From positions 62,001-126,000 of the forward strand of contig NZ_LBMD01000007.1 in the NCBI RefSeq assembly GCF_001293645.1: a DNA stretch of 64,000 nucleotides. Reading direction: 5' to 3'. The notes beneath the pieces were generated by a model, which worked only from the letters and a program-made list of their open reading frames with translations, had not been told where the DNA came from and searched no databases. The stretch comes from Bacillus sp. CHD6a. GTDB taxonomy: Bacteria; Bacillota; Bacilli; Bacillales; Bacillaceae_I. This document shows positions 55,855-64,000 of the stretch, in pieces (position 1 is the first letter of the stretch; the number at the start of each line of letters is the position of its first letter). The translations under genes were made by a program, and so were the position numbers.

Positions 55855-55892
55855 GTTGATTGAAGTGGAAGGAGCGCAGACTCCCGCGGGAG
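55855..55892 (-). repeat. Dispersed GC-rich repeat, copy 14 (reverse, fragment)
   Basis: GTTGATTGAAGTGGAAGGAG followed by CAGACTCCCGCGGGAG. Only the end of the element remains, upstream of ispG. Confidence 0.8.
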
Positions 55893-56075
55893 AAAACAAC
55901 CGTTAGTTCCAGTCTCCTGAGAGTCAGGAAACTTTTTCACTTGTCAGATGTGATTACGATTGTTAAAATATGTTGGGAGTTAGTGGATAATACTAGCTTT
56001 TTCTCTCATTACAAGCTACTCTTATGAATAAAGATGTTTTGATCTGTAGATCATTCCTAAAGGAGCGATTCACTC

Positions 56076-57182
56076 GTGAATGAAATAATACATCGTACAA
56101 AAACACGCCCGGTTAAAGTTGGAGACATTACAATCGGCGGCAGTAACGAACTATTTATCCAAAGTATGACAACAACTAAGACACATGACGTAGAAGCAAC
56201 GGTAGCAGAAATTAAACGCTTGGAAGAAGCCGGCTGTCAGGTAGTCCGTGTAGCATGTCCGGACGAGCGCGCAGCTAATGCCATCGCTGACATAAAAAAA
56301 CAAATTAACATCCCGCTAGTTGTAGATATTCATTTTGATTACAAACTGGCTCTTAAAGCAATTGAAGGCGGAGCAGATAAAATCCGTATCAATCCTGGTA
56401 ACATCGGCCGACGCGAAAAAGTAGAAGCCGTTGTAAAAGCGTGTAAAGAAAAAGGTATTCCAATTCGCATCGGTGTAAATGCAGGATCTTTGGAAAAACG
56501 TATTATTGAAAAATACGGGTACCCAACTGCAGATGGCATGGTGGAAAGTGCACTTCATCACATCAAAATTTTAGAAGACCTAGATTTCCACGATATCATT
56601 GTTTCTATGAAGGCATCTGATGTAAACCTAGCTATTGAAGCATACGAAAAAGCAGCAAAAGCTTTTGACTATCCACTTCATTTAGGTATTACAGAATCAG
56701 GAACCCTTTTTGCAGGTACAGTAAAAAGTGCTGCCGGTCTTGGAGCAATTTTAAGTAAGGGCATCGGAAACACGTTACGTATTTCCTTAAGCGCTGATCC
56801 TGTTGAAGAAGTAAAGGTTGCACGTGAACTATTGAAATCTTTTGGTTTATCATCTAATGCAGCAACACTTATTTCTTGTCCTACATGTGGACGAATTGAA
56901 ATTGATTTGATCAGTATTGCAAATGAAGTAGAGGAATACATCTCTACGATTAAGGCACCAATTAAAGTAGCTGTACTTGGTTGTGCTGTAAATGGACCTG
57001 GGGAAGCACGCGAAGCTGATATTGGTATTGCCGGCGCACGTAACGAAGGATTACTTTTCCGCAAGGGAGAAATTGTCCGCAAAGTGCCTGAAGCTACCAT
57101 GGTGGAAGAATTAAAGAAAGAAATCGATAAAATTGCAGAAGAATACTTTGCAAAACAAGAAGAAGAAAAGGCAAAAGCTTGA
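56076..57182 (+). CDS. ispG: 4-hydroxy-3-methylbut-2-enyl diphosphate synthase
   Basis: 368 residues starting at GTG 56076 (AAAGGAG upstream). Performs the penultimate step of the MEP isoprenoid pathway, reducing cyclodiphosphate to HMBPP. TIM barrel with [20 protein letters not shown] and [12 protein letters not shown]; the 4Fe-4S ligands are in [13 protein letters not shown] and [20 protein letters not shown] with a Glu as fourth ligand. Length and motifs agree with short bacterial IspG. Confidence 0.96.
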   Translation: MNEIIHRTKTRPVKVGDITIGGSNELFIQSMTTTKTHDVEATVAEIKRLEEAGCQVVRVACPDERAANAIADIKKQINIPLVVDIHFDYKLALKAIEGGADKIRINPGNIGRREKVEAVVKACKEKGIPIRIGVNAGSLEKRIIEKYGYPTADGMVESALHHIKILEDLDFHDIIVSMKASDVNLAIEAYEKAAKAFDYPLHLGITESGTLFAGTVKSAAGLGAILSKGIGNTLRISLSADPVEEVKVARELLKSFGLSSNAATLISCPTCGRIEIDLISIANEVEEYISTIKAPIKVAVLGCAVNGPGEAREADIGIAGARNEGLLFRKGEIVRKVPEATMVEELKKEIDKIAEEYFAKQEEEKAKA

Positions 57183-57210
57183 CACCAATTGGTGCCAAGC
57201 TTTTTTTTTG
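57174..57210 (+). terminator. Terminator of ispG
   Basis: AAAGCTTGACACC against GGTGCCAAGCTTT with AATT loop and nine T residues; overlaps the ispG stop codon. Confidence 0.9.
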
Positions 57211-57241
57211 CCGTTTAAATGGATAAACCATTTAGGTGGTG

Positions 57242-57655
57242 TTAAAACAATGGTAGAACAAAGATCCCAACGACAATGGAAACGATACCGATTCCAATTG
57301 CCCATGCTCCTAACCCTGTTGCCCCACGCTTGCGGGCAATAAAGCCGACGATAATACCGGCAGCTCCCATAATGATTGGTAGGAAGAACAACGACAGGAT
57401 GGATAAGGCTAACCCTAAAATCCCTAGTCCTCGTCCACTCATTCCCATTACGTCACTGCGCTCTTCTTCAAAAATTGCTTCGCGTTCTCTGCTTCTGTCA
57501 GATTGTACAACAGGAGGCACTGCAGCAACCTCAGCTGCATGCTCTTCTAAAAAGTCCCGATGTCCCTTCGCTCTAGAAACATGAGGTTCTTCATAAGCCA
57601 AGTCTGAATCAAAACGGTCAAGTTTCTCTTCGTTTTTCTCAAATTCACTTGCCAT
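57242..57655 (-). CDS. yqfX: YqfX-like membrane protein, 137 aa
   Basis: Begins MASEFEKNEEKLDRFDSDLA, an acidic/basic soluble N-terminus of about 75 residues, followed by two membrane helices with GRGLGILGLALSILSLFFLP and GLGAWAIGIGIVSIVVGIFV separated by IVGFIARKRGATG. Resembles DUF4190-type and YqfX proteins of unknown function. ATG 57655 follows GAGGGA; the longer frame to 57706 lacks this. Convergent with ispG. Confidence 0.75.
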   Translation of the reverse strand: MASEFEKNEEKLDRFDSDLAYEEPHVSRAKGHRDFLEEHAAEVAAVPPVVQSDRSREREAIFEEERSDVMGMSGRGLGILGLALSILSLFFLPIIMGAAGIIVGFIARKRGATGLGAWAIGIGIVSIVVGIFVLPLF

Positions 57656-57838
57656 TCGTATCCCTCGCTTTCTTAAGAAGTTAGGAGCATTAATTAGTAT
57701 GAGCAACTCAAGGCAAAATCATCTGTGTCAAACTTTGTTAAGTTTTGTTACCTCTCCTTCAGTAAATTGACTAAGAAATAAACAGAAAAAAGGACAAAAT
57801 ATGATAAAATAAGTGTAGCAATAGGACTGGAGGCAATT

Positions 57839-58420
57839 ATGAGAAAAAGATTTGGGATTGACATTGACGGGACGTTAACCTGCCCTTCGACTTTTGTACC
57901 TTTTATCAATCAAACACTAAACAAAAATATAACTTTAGATGATATGAAACAATATGATTTGACCCCTCTTATGGGTTTAGATGAAGCAGGTTTTTGGAAA
58001 TGGATGGACGAGATGGAACCAATAATTTATCAGGATGCACCACTTGCCCAAGGAGCAAAATCAGTTGTGCAACGATGGAAAGATGAATTTGAACTCTATT
58101 TTATCAGCGCCCGCAGAAACCATTTATTTGAAGTCACAGAAAACTGGTTCACTAAGCAAGCCATTGATTACGACCACTTAGAATTAATTGGTACACACAA
58201 TAAAATTGCTGCAGTAAAAAAACATAACATAGAACTTTTCTTTGAAGATAAACACGATAATGCCTGTGATATAAGTGAAGAATGTGACATACCTGTCATA
58301 TTATTTGATACTCCATACAACAGGGAACCTATTCCTGCAAACGTACACAGAGTCTTCAGTTGGAAAGAGGCAGACCAAAAAGTACAATCGATACTACAAA
58401 CAATTAGCGCTTCACGATAA
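57839..58420 (+). CDS. yqfW: HAD-like nucleotidase YqfW
   Basis: 193 residues. The catalytic motif FGIDIDGTLTCPS (two Asp) is at the N-terminus, motif II in LYFISARR, and the C-terminal metal site in LFFEDKHDNACDISEECDIP. Matches the 5'(3')-deoxyribonucleotidase-like group of HAD phosphatases to which YqfW belongs. Physiological substrate not known. GGAGGCAA precedes the ATG. Confidence 0.87.
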   Translation: MRKRFGIDIDGTLTCPSTFVPFINQTLNKNITLDDMKQYDLTPLMGLDEAGFWKWMDEMEPIIYQDAPLAQGAKSVVQRWKDEFELYFISARRNHLFEVTENWFTKQAIDYDHLELIGTHNKIAAVKKHNIELFFEDKHDNACDISEECDIPVILFDTPYNREPIPANVHRVFSWKEADQKVQSILQTISASR

Positions 58421-58428
58421 AAAATAAA

Positions 58429-58457
58429 GGAGAGTGGATTAACTTACATCCACTCCC
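58429..58457 (+). terminator. Terminator after yqfW
   Basis: GGAGAGTGGAT / ATCCACTCC stem with an 8-base loop and TTTTT; also close to the end of the convergent small gene at 58462. Confidence 0.8.
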
Positions 58458-58461
58458 CTTT

Positions 58462-58626
58462 TTAATTTGACCTAGACATCGCCAACAGAAGTTTGCTTTC
58501 AATTGCCTTTACAAAGTCTTCTGTACTAAGATCTGTTCTATTTGATCCCATATCACGGATCATCAACATAATGTCTACAAGATCCTCTCTTTTTAGAGAG
58601 GAAAACTGTCCGCTCTTCGCTGTCAT
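58462..58626 (-). CDS. Small hypothetical protein, 54 aa
   Basis: ATG 58626 with AAGGGTG about 8 bases upstream, reading MTAKSGQFSSLKREDLVDIM then LMIRDMGSNRTDLSTEDFVK and AIESKLLLAM. Predicted to be mostly helical and soluble, with no cysteine or known motif. No family recognised. The codon pattern and start signal look genuine, and the gene fills an otherwise empty interval between yqfW and zur. Confidence 0.55.
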   Translation of the reverse strand: MTAKSGQFSSLKREDLVDIMLMIRDMGSNRTDLSTEDFVKAIESKLLLAMSRSN

Positions 58627-58745
58627 CTCATACACCCTTACGCATCTTTTAGAACATGTTTCGTGTTTAACCGTCCATTTTCAGAGGGCACACATGTAAA
58701 ATGGGAGGTAATTACTATATATGAGATAATTCTAAATCTGTTACT

Positions 58746-59156
58746 TTAGACACATTCCGGGCACTTACCATATATCTCAAACTTGTGGCCAGTGATGTCA
58801 TACCCTTTCAAATTATCCTCAAGGTCCTTCATCGGACAAGTTTCAATTTCCTTTGTCTTACCGCACATCATGCATATAAAGTGATGATGGTGATGTTTGG
58901 TGGAACAGGTAAATCGAAAATGTTTCTCTCCAGAAAGCTCTGTACTCTCTAAAATTTCTAATTCCACGAAAACAGCAAGGTTACGGTAAATCGTATCAAA
59001 GCTTAAACCAGGATAATTGTCTTTCATCGAGTCCAACACATCTTTTGCAGTCAGATACTTATCTTCTTTAGCAAACAGTTCAAGCATTTCCTCCCTTTTC
59101 CCGGTATATTTATATCCTTTTTCTTTCATTAAAGTGAGCGCCTGCGTTACATTCAT
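58746..59156 (-). CDS. zur: Zinc uptake regulator Zur (Fur family)
   Basis: 136 residues. Winged helix with [20 protein letters not shown] and [19 protein letters not shown]; zinc ligands in [13 protein letters not shown] (His cluster and CxxC) and GKCPECV (second CxxC), forming the structural site. With zinc it represses uptake genes. It overlaps znuB by 4 bases (ATGA), so it is the third gene of znuC-znuB-zur and is autoregulated through the Zur box upstream of znuC. Confidence 0.92.
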   Translation of the reverse strand: MNVTQALTLMKEKGYKYTGKREEMLELFAKEDKYLTAKDVLDSMKDNYPGLSFDTIYRNLAVFVELEILESTELSGEKHFRFTCSTKHHHHHFICMMCGKTKEIETCPMKDLEDNLKGYDITGHKFEIYGKCPECV

Positions 59157-59992
59157 TTTTTTACACCCCTTACTTTATTCCAAAGAATGGTGAATATTAA
59201 AATAAGAACCGATAAGATTACAATAGTCCCTCCAGGTGCAAGATCAAAGTAAAAAGACGATATCAATCCACCAATCACTGCAATTTCCCCGAAGATGATT
59301 GCCAATACGATCGTTTGCTTAAAGCCTCTACTCAAACGCATGCTTGCAGCAACAGGCAATGTCATAAGAGAGGAAACTAATAGGATTCCGACAATGCGCA
59401 TAGAAGCAGCAATGACGAGGGCTACCATGATGATAAAAACTAAATGAAATACACGTGCATTTACTCCTGACACCTTTGCATGCTCTTCATCAAAGGAAAG
59501 AACAAAGAACTCTTTATAAAATAAAACGATGGTGAGCAACACGCCAATCGTTACGATAAAAACTGTCCAAAAATCAGATGATGTCACAGCACTTACACTA
59601 CCGAATAGAAAATTGAATAGATCTGTATTAAAGCCATCTGCAAGGGAAATAAAGATTACTCCAAGACCAATTCCAGATGATAAAATAATTGGGATAGCAA
59701 GCTCCTGGTAATGTTTATAAACACCTCGCAGTTTTTCTATAAACAGGGCACCAGTCACAGAAAACGCCATTCCAAAATAGATTGGGCTCACACCGACCAT
59801 TAATCCGAATCGCTTTTCCACAAGCAGGCTTGCAGCAATTCCGGCCAAGGTCACATGACTCAAGGCATCTGCAATCAATGAAAGTCTTCTTACTACGACA
59901 AAAACACCTAAAAGCGGTGCCAAAAAGCCAATTAAGATCCCTGTATAAAATGCATTTCTTAAAAATTCAAATTGCATAAACGCTGATATCAT
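59153..59992 (-). CDS. znuB: Zinc ABC transporter permease ZnuB
   Basis: 279 residues, about eight membrane helices of the ABC-3 family: [20 protein letters not shown] followed by [15 protein letters not shown], and [20 protein letters not shown], which contacts the ATPase. The start overlaps the znuC stop by one base (TAATG). Imports zinc (or manganese, but the adjacent zur favours zinc). Confidence 0.92.
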   Translation of the reverse strand: MISAFMQFEFLRNAFYTGILIGFLAPLLGVFVVVRRLSLIADALSHVTLAGIAASLLVEKRFGLMVGVSPIYFGMAFSVTGALFIEKLRGVYKHYQELAIPIILSSGIGLGVIFISLADGFNTDLFNFLFGSVSAVTSSDFWTVFIVTIGVLLTIVLFYKEFFVLSFDEEHAKVSGVNARVFHLVFIIMVALVIAASMRIVGILLVSSLMTLPVAASMRLSRGFKQTIVLAIIFGEIAVIGGLISSFYFDLAPGGTIVILSVLILIFTILWNKVRGVKK

Positions 59993-60774
59993 TACATATG
60001 CCCTCCATCATGGTGATGGTGATCATGACTTAAAACATGCACATCATGTCCGTAAAACTGTGAAAGATCATTTGTGCGCAATTTTTCAAACTCATCTGTC
60101 ACACCGTGAAAATGTAAATTTTTGTTCAAGCATGCCACATGTGTCACTTTCTCGGTAATCGTTCCCACGTCATGTGTGACCAGAATTAACGTGATGCCTA
60201 GCTTTTTGTTCAAGTGGGAGAGCATAGAGTAAAAATTTTGCACATTTTTAATATCTACTCCAACCGTTGGCTCATCTAAAATCAAAAGTTCCGGTTCACT
60301 CACTAAAGCCCTTGCGATAAATACACGCTGCTGCTGTCCTCCTGATAGATCTCCAATATTTCTGTCGGTGAAATCTTCCATCCCTACCGCTCGAATGGCT
60401 TCTAGCACTTGCTTTTTGTGTTGTTTGTTGAAGAAACGCAATAGCCCGACCTTTGAAACAAGTCCGGTTGAGACCACTTCAAAGACGGTTGCAGGAAATC
60501 CGGAATTGAAACTGTTTGCTTTTTGGGAGACAAAACCAATCTTGCTCCATTCCTTAAACTTTCGAATATCTTTACCAAACAGTTCAATGCTTCCCTTTTG
60601 AGGGCGCAAAAGTCCAAGAATACACTTTAAAAGTGTTGATTTACCTGAACCATTAGGTCCGACAAGCCCAAGAAATGCACCTTTTGGCAAGCTCAAATTT
60701 ATATTTTCAATCACATTTTGTTTTTCATATTTATAGGATAGTCCCTTGATATCGAGTACTTTTTCCAATTTCAT
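59992..60774 (-). CDS. znuC: Zinc ABC transporter ATP-binding protein ZnuC
   Basis: About 260 residues. Walker A LVGPNGSGKSTLLK, signature [16 protein letters not shown], Walker B LLILDEPTVGVD and H-loop VTHDVGT. The C-terminus is histidine-rich (SHDHHHHDGGHM), consistent with zinc handling. ATG 60774 stands only two bases after AAGGTG; the TTG at 60768 with eight-base spacing is an alternative. No znuA binding-protein gene is present in the window. Confidence 0.9.
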   Translation of the reverse strand: MKLEKVLDIKGLSYKYEKQNVIENINLSLPKGAFLGLVGPNGSGKSTLLKCILGLLRPQKGSIELFGKDIRKFKEWSKIGFVSQKANSFNSGFPATVFEVVSTGLVSKVGLLRFFNKQHKKQVLEAIRAVGMEDFTDRNIGDLSGGQQQRVFIARALVSEPELLILDEPTVGVDIKNVQNFYSMLSHLNKKLGITLILVTHDVGTITEKVTHVACLNKNLHFHGVTDEFEKLRTNDLSQFYGHDVHVLSHDHHHHDGGHM

Positions 60775-60785
60775 CACACCTTAAA

Positions 60786-60806
60786 AGATAAGAATCATTA
60801 CGATTT
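60786..60806 (-). promoter_or_regulatory. Zur box upstream of znuC
   Basis: Minus strand AAATCGTAATGATTCTTATC: the left half AAATCGTAAT is a perfect half of the Zur consensus AAATCGTAATNATTACGATT, the right half is degenerate. It sits 12-32 bases upstream of the start codon. Confidence 0.75.
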
Positions 60807-60962
60807 TATAACAATTAATTAGTATACAACAGGTGGTGAGAAAAGTAAATATTAGCGCCTTGTTTTGATTTGGCTCAAACATTTATTTATGAAGACAACT
60901 ATATGTGTTTTTTAATGCCGAGATTGTCATCATACCTACACAACAATAAAGCTCAAACAAAA

Positions 60963-60983
60963 AAAAGCCCTATTCAGGCTTTT
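60963..60983 (-). terminator. Terminator of the histidine kinase gene
   Basis: AAAAGCC / GGCTTTT stem overlapping the stop codon at 60974, followed by T-run on the minus strand. Confidence 0.75.
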
Positions 60984-62380
60984 CCCATTATAAGAGGCAA
61001 GCGGTAACAAAAGGTAGAACCTTCTCCTAGTTTGCTGTCGATAAATAACTCGCCATCATGGTCTTCTATTATTTTTTTACATAGCGGAATGCCTAAGCCA
61101 TTTCCCTTTTCCTTCGTTGTGAAGAAAGGTTTACCGATTCGATCCAACACATCTTCGGCCATGCCTTTTCCGTTGTCTACCACCGTAATTTCATAAAAGG
61201 TATCCGATTTTTTTGCTCGTAGCAGAAACAATTTGTTTTTCTGTTCCGGTGCGTACGCTTCAATGGCATTCCTTAAAAAATTTAACATAACTTGTTTGAT
61301 CATTGCCTCATTGACCAATACCTGCTCTTCTACTTCATCAATTTCAAAATCGAAATCTATATTATGTAATAAACATTCTGATTGAAAAATATAAACCAAG
61401 GACTGCAAAATATATTGAGGCTGTATCAGTTGCTTTTTCACTTTTTTTCTAGATACCGATAAAAAGTCCTCAATAATGGAATTCATACGATTGATTTCTG
61501 CCATGATGGTATCGTAATATTTACTCCAATTGTTCGTAATCTGGGAGAGCTGAATGAACCCCTTTATTACAGATAAAGGGTTTCTCAATTCATGCGCCAT
61601 CCCTGCAGAGATTTGAGAAACAGATTCCATCTGTTGTTTGTACACTAAAAGGTTTTCAAATTTTTGTTGATAGGAGCGGTCATGGATGATAAAAAATACT
61701 TTCTCCGAACGTTCAAATAAAATCCCTTGAATCTGGTATAACACTTCATCGTCATAACAAATTCTTTCTTTGAACTTCTTGTTACGGATAACCTCTTCGT
61801 AAATCTCATATAACTTATCCTTCAAAAAGACAGGCGTTAATAAATCATCAAACTCAAGGTTTATATAGTCTTCACGAACATCAAGTTCTAACAATTTTAA
61901 GCATCTGTTGTTGACGTATTCAATCATACCGCCTTTAGAAAGGACTAATATAGCGATATCTAATGAGTTTGTCATAAATTCATTGACCTTTAATGATTGT
62001 TCTATCGTACCGTAATGAAGTGGCAAGACGACTGAACTATCTTTATTCTCAATTACATGTCCTGACAGATAGATACGTTCTCCAGAAAGAATTCCTGTAT
62101 AAACGACTTCATAAAAATTACCGTTGATCCGGTGAAATAAAATCCTCTTAATTTCTTTCCCGTCCGAATTGGAAATGTCCTTCAAATATGTATAAACCTC
62201 TTGACGATAGCTCGATGGAAAGCTGAGAAAAAAAGAACGATTCTCTTCTAACACTGATAAAAAAGTGCTGGCTCTCTCATTCCATTCTTCAATAAAGCCA
62301 TTCGCATTCAGGATAAGCCTTAGGTCTGAACTTAAATATTGAAAAATATCTTGTTCTTTTTTATCTATTATAAACGACAA
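60974..62380 (-). CDS. Cytosolic PAS-sensor histidine kinase (orphan)
   Basis: 468 residues starting at TTG 62380 behind GAGGGGGAG. Two PAS-like modules (about 10-110 and 135-245), then the phosphoacceptor motif GMAHELRNPLSVIKGFIQLS and the ATPase boxes VMLNFLRNAIEAY, VVDNGKGM and FFTTKEKGNGLGIPLCKKII. No membrane helix. There is no response regulator gene nearby, as in the sporulation kinases KinA-KinE of Bacillus, which feed Spo0F, so it may be one of these. Signal unknown. Confidence 0.87.
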   Translation of the reverse strand: MSFIIDKKEQDIFQYLSSDLRLILNANGFIEEWNERASTFLSVLEENRSFFLSFPSSYRQEVYTYLKDISNSDGKEIKRILFHRINGNFYEVVYTGILSGERIYLSGHVIENKDSSVVLPLHYGTIEQSLKVNEFMTNSLDIAILVLSKGGMIEYVNNRCLKLLELDVREDYINLEFDDLLTPVFLKDKLYEIYEEVIRNKKFKERICYDDEVLYQIQGILFERSEKVFFIIHDRSYQQKFENLLVYKQQMESVSQISAGMAHELRNPLSVIKGFIQLSQITNNWSKYYDTIMAEINRMNSIIEDFLSVSRKKVKKQLIQPQYILQSLVYIFQSECLLHNIDFDFEIDEVEEQVLVNEAMIKQVMLNFLRNAIEAYAPEQKNKLFLLRAKKSDTFYEITVVDNGKGMAEDVLDRIGKPFFTTKEKGNGLGIPLCKKIIEDHDGELFIDSKLGEGSTFCYRLPLIMGKA

Positions 62381-62521
62381 GGTGACTCCCCCTCGTTACC
62401 TTCGAATATCATTTGTTCATGGAATATTTTAATTATACAATAATTTCCCAACAGTTGTCATATTATTTCGTAAAGGTAGCCTTTTTGTTTTTCCAACATA
62501 GGCTAAGACGGGAGGGATAAT

Positions 62522-62779
62522 ATGATGAACATTTATCAACAAATCGTAAATAAGAAGCTTCATAACATTACGGCAGAAGAATTAATGAAGTATAGCGGGG
62601 AATACAATATCTCCTTGACACTGGACCAGGCAAAAAAAGTATCCGCTCTTTTGCAGTCCAAAAAAGTAAATGTATTTAACACGTCTGAGAGAATCCAATT
62701 AATGAAGGAAGTTGCGAAGATTACTGGCCACGAGACCGCTAAGAAGGTTAATCAGCTATTTTTGGAGTTTACAAAGTAA
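62522..62779 (+). CDS. yqfT: DUF2624 family protein YqfT, 85 aa
   Basis: Helical protein MNIYQQIVNKKLHNITAEEL then LTLDQAKKVSALLQSKKVNV and AKKVNQLFLEF, matching DUF2624/YqfT. Function unknown. GGAGGGA upstream of ATG 62522 (second ATG at 62525 also possible). It lies between the kinase and nfo (yqfS), as expected for the backbone. Confidence 0.85.
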   Translation: MMNIYQQIVNKKLHNITAEELMKYSGEYNISLTLDQAKKVSALLQSKKVNVFNTSERIQLMKEVAKITGHETAKKVNQLFLEFTK

Positions 62780-62820
62780 GAAAATCAGCTAAGAACAAAA
62801 GAACTTTAGGTGATGGATAA

Positions 62821-62954
62821 TCACCGCTGTTCCATTCCGCAAATGGCTTCGCTTTCCGCGGGACGGTGCTTGAGCCTCCTCGCTGCGCTGCGGGGTCTCA
62901 ACCTACCGTTACTCCCCCGCTGGAGTCTCCGCCATTTGCTCCAATTCACAGCTA
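62821..62954 (+). repeat. Dispersed GC-rich repeat, copy 15 (forward)
   Basis: TCACCGCTGTTCCATTCCGC, GGCTTCGCTTTCCGCGGG, GAGCCTCCTCGCTGCGCTGC to CCAATTCACAGCTA. Faces copy 16 in inverted orientation. Confidence 0.88.
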
Positions 62955-63040
62955 AAAAATTTCGTAAAAGGTACGTTCTTGCTTATTCAATTAATTCGGG
63001 TAGATACTTTCCATATACCCCTCGTTGAATGAAGATGTTT

Positions 63041-63158
63041 GTTGATTGGAGTACAAGGCGTGCAGATGCCCGAGGGAGGAAGGGACCCTCACAGGCTTAA
63101 GCCGAGGAGGCTTAAGGACCGCCCGCAAGCAAGCGAAGCGCCTGGAAAGGAAATCATC
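63041..63158 (-). repeat. Dispersed GC-rich repeat, copy 16 (reverse)
   Basis: GTTGATTGGAGTACAAGGCG, GAGGAGGCTTAAGG, AAGCGAAGCGCCTGGAAAGG to AAATCATCTG. Together with copy 15 it fills most of the 448-bp gap between yqfT and nfo. Confidence 0.85.
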
Positions 63159-63188
63159 TGTCTTTAATGTTTTCTAATTACAAAAAAA

Positions 63189-63220
63189 GAAGCAAGGGTA
63201 CTTTTTATGTCCCTTGCTTC
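63189..63220 (-). terminator. Terminator of nfo
   Basis: Perfect 10-bp stem GAAGCAAGGG / CCCTTGCTTC with a 12-base loop followed by TTTTTTT on the minus strand. Confidence 0.9.
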
Positions 63221-63227
63221 ATTCTTA

Positions 63228-64000
63228 TTAGTCATTCACTATTTTCGCTAATAGTTCTTCATCAAACTGCTTGTTTTTGAGCATGGAGATTTCATGTTTG
63301 TATGGCGGTTTACGATCTTTTTTATCTTCACCAACATATGGCGTCTCCAATATTTTTGGAATATGTTTTAATTGATCATGATGAACAATATAATTGATTG
63401 CATCAAAGCCAATATGACCAAATCCTATGTTTTCATGACGGTCTTTACTAGCCCCGCAAGCATTTTTACTATCATTTATATGAAGCACCTTCAGTCTGTC
63501 CAAACCAATAATGTCGTCAAACTGCTTAAGAACTCCATCAAAATCATTTACAATATCGTATCCAGCATCATGCACGTGACAAGTGTCCAGGCAAATGGAA
63601 AGTTTCTCGTTCAGATGGACTCCGTCAATAATCGCTGCAAGTTCTTCAAAAGTACGACCACATTCAGAACCTTTTCCTGCCATGGTCTCTAATGCAATTT
63701 GAACATTCTGCTCTTTGGTCAGTGCCTCATTCAATCCCTTAATTATCTGGCTGATCCCAACTTCCGTTCCCGCACCGATATGGGCTCCTGGGTGGAGGAC
63801 AATCTGTTTTGCCCCGATAGCTTCCGTTCTTCTTACTTCTTCAGCTAGAAAATTTACACCAAGCTCGTAAGTTTCTGGTTTCTGAGAGTTACCAATATTA
63901 ATTATATATGGAGCATGTACGATGATTTCTTTTAAACCATGCTCTTTCATATGAGCAAGACCCGCTTCAATGTTAAGGTCTTCAATTTTTTTTCTTCGTG
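63228..64000 (-). CDS. nfo: Endonuclease IV (5' end beyond the window)
   Basis: At least 257 codons; the frame stays open to the right edge, so the N-terminus lies outside the window. AP endonuclease of the TIM-barrel type that cuts 5' to abasic sites. Zinc-ligand motifs are intact: [63 protein letters not shown] (with ENIGFGHIG) and PKILETPYV. Known as yqfS in B. subtilis, where it protects spore DNA. Confidence 0.94.
   Translation of the reverse strand, partial: RRKKIEDLNIEAGLAHMKEHGLKEIIVHAPYIINIGNSQKPETYELGVNFLAEEVRRTEAIGAKQIVLHPGAHIGAGTEVGISQIIKGLNEALTKEQNVQIALETMAGKGSECGRTFEELAAIIDGVHLNEKLSICLDTCHVHDAGYDIVNDFDGVLKQFDDIIGLDRLKVLHINDSKNACGASKDRHENIGFGHIGFDAINYIVHHDQLKHIPKILETPYVGEDKKDRKPPYKHEISMLKNKQFDEELLAKIVND

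Noticed and set aside
62810-63028. 72-codon frame over repeat copy 15
   Set aside because: It coincides with the dispersed GC-rich repeat and has no ribosome binding site; similar frames occur over other copies (3548-3796, 14507-14737, 23140-23478, 50115-50324).

Overview
The window looks like a chromosomal segment of an aerobic, endospore-forming member of the Bacillaceae (low-GC Gram-positive). Ribosome binding sites are strong and AGGAGG-like, TTG and GTG starts are frequent, and a spore germination gene (SpoVAF family) is present. The backbone follows the yqg/yqf region of Bacillus subtilis: mgsR-yqgY-(methyltransferase)-yqgX-yqgW-yqgV-yqgU-yqgT-yqgS-glcK-yqgQ-gluP-yqgO-yqgN-rpmG-(glycosyltransferase)-yqzD-yqzC // pst-pbpA-yqgE-sodA-yqgC-yqgB-yqfZ-ispG-yqfX-yqfW-zur-yqfT-nfo. 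That assignment rests on recalled gene order, not on a search. No rRNA, tRNA, transposase, phage gene or CRISPR array was seen.

Layout. 0-4 kb: a TolB-like propeller protein, a stand-alone MurG and a DUF1659/DUF2922/YvrJ trio. 4-27.9 kb: backbone genes (Spx-like regulator, LTA synthase, glucokinase, rhomboid GluP, chemoreceptor, lactate dehydrogenase, L33, and a nucleotidyltransferase/glycosyltransferase pair). 28-41.5 kb: a block inserted between yqzC and the pst operon compared with B. subtilis. It holds cadC-cadA, a cysteine-rich MarR regulator with an ArsP-like permease, an arsenic operon (arsR-B-C-D-A plus a tyrosine phosphatase and a HesB/IscA-like gene with an in-frame UGA), a 52-bp tandem repeat array and a SulP transporter. 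41.7-64 kb: pst phosphate uptake with PhoU and a clear Pho box, PBP2A, SodA, a phosphofructokinase, a Na/phosphate symporter, IspG, the znuC-znuB-zur zinc operon with a Zur box, an orphan kinase, and the truncated nfo at the right edge.

How the genes work together. Three metal/metalloid circuits carry recognisable operators: cadO before cadC, a TTGCAAARTGCAA palindrome shared by the marR gene and its permease, and a Zur box before znuC. Phosphate genes carry PhoP-type repeats before pstS and possibly in the divergent region between the Na/Pi transporter and yqgB.

Most notable observations: (1) a probable selenocysteine-containing HesB-like protein at the end of the ars gene row; (2) an 18-unit 52-bp hairpin-rich tandem array isolated between two convergent terminators; (3) about sixteen copies of a GC-rich dispersed intergenic repeat of roughly 140 bp, in both orientations; (4) several very small genes, including a 42-residue double CxxC protein.
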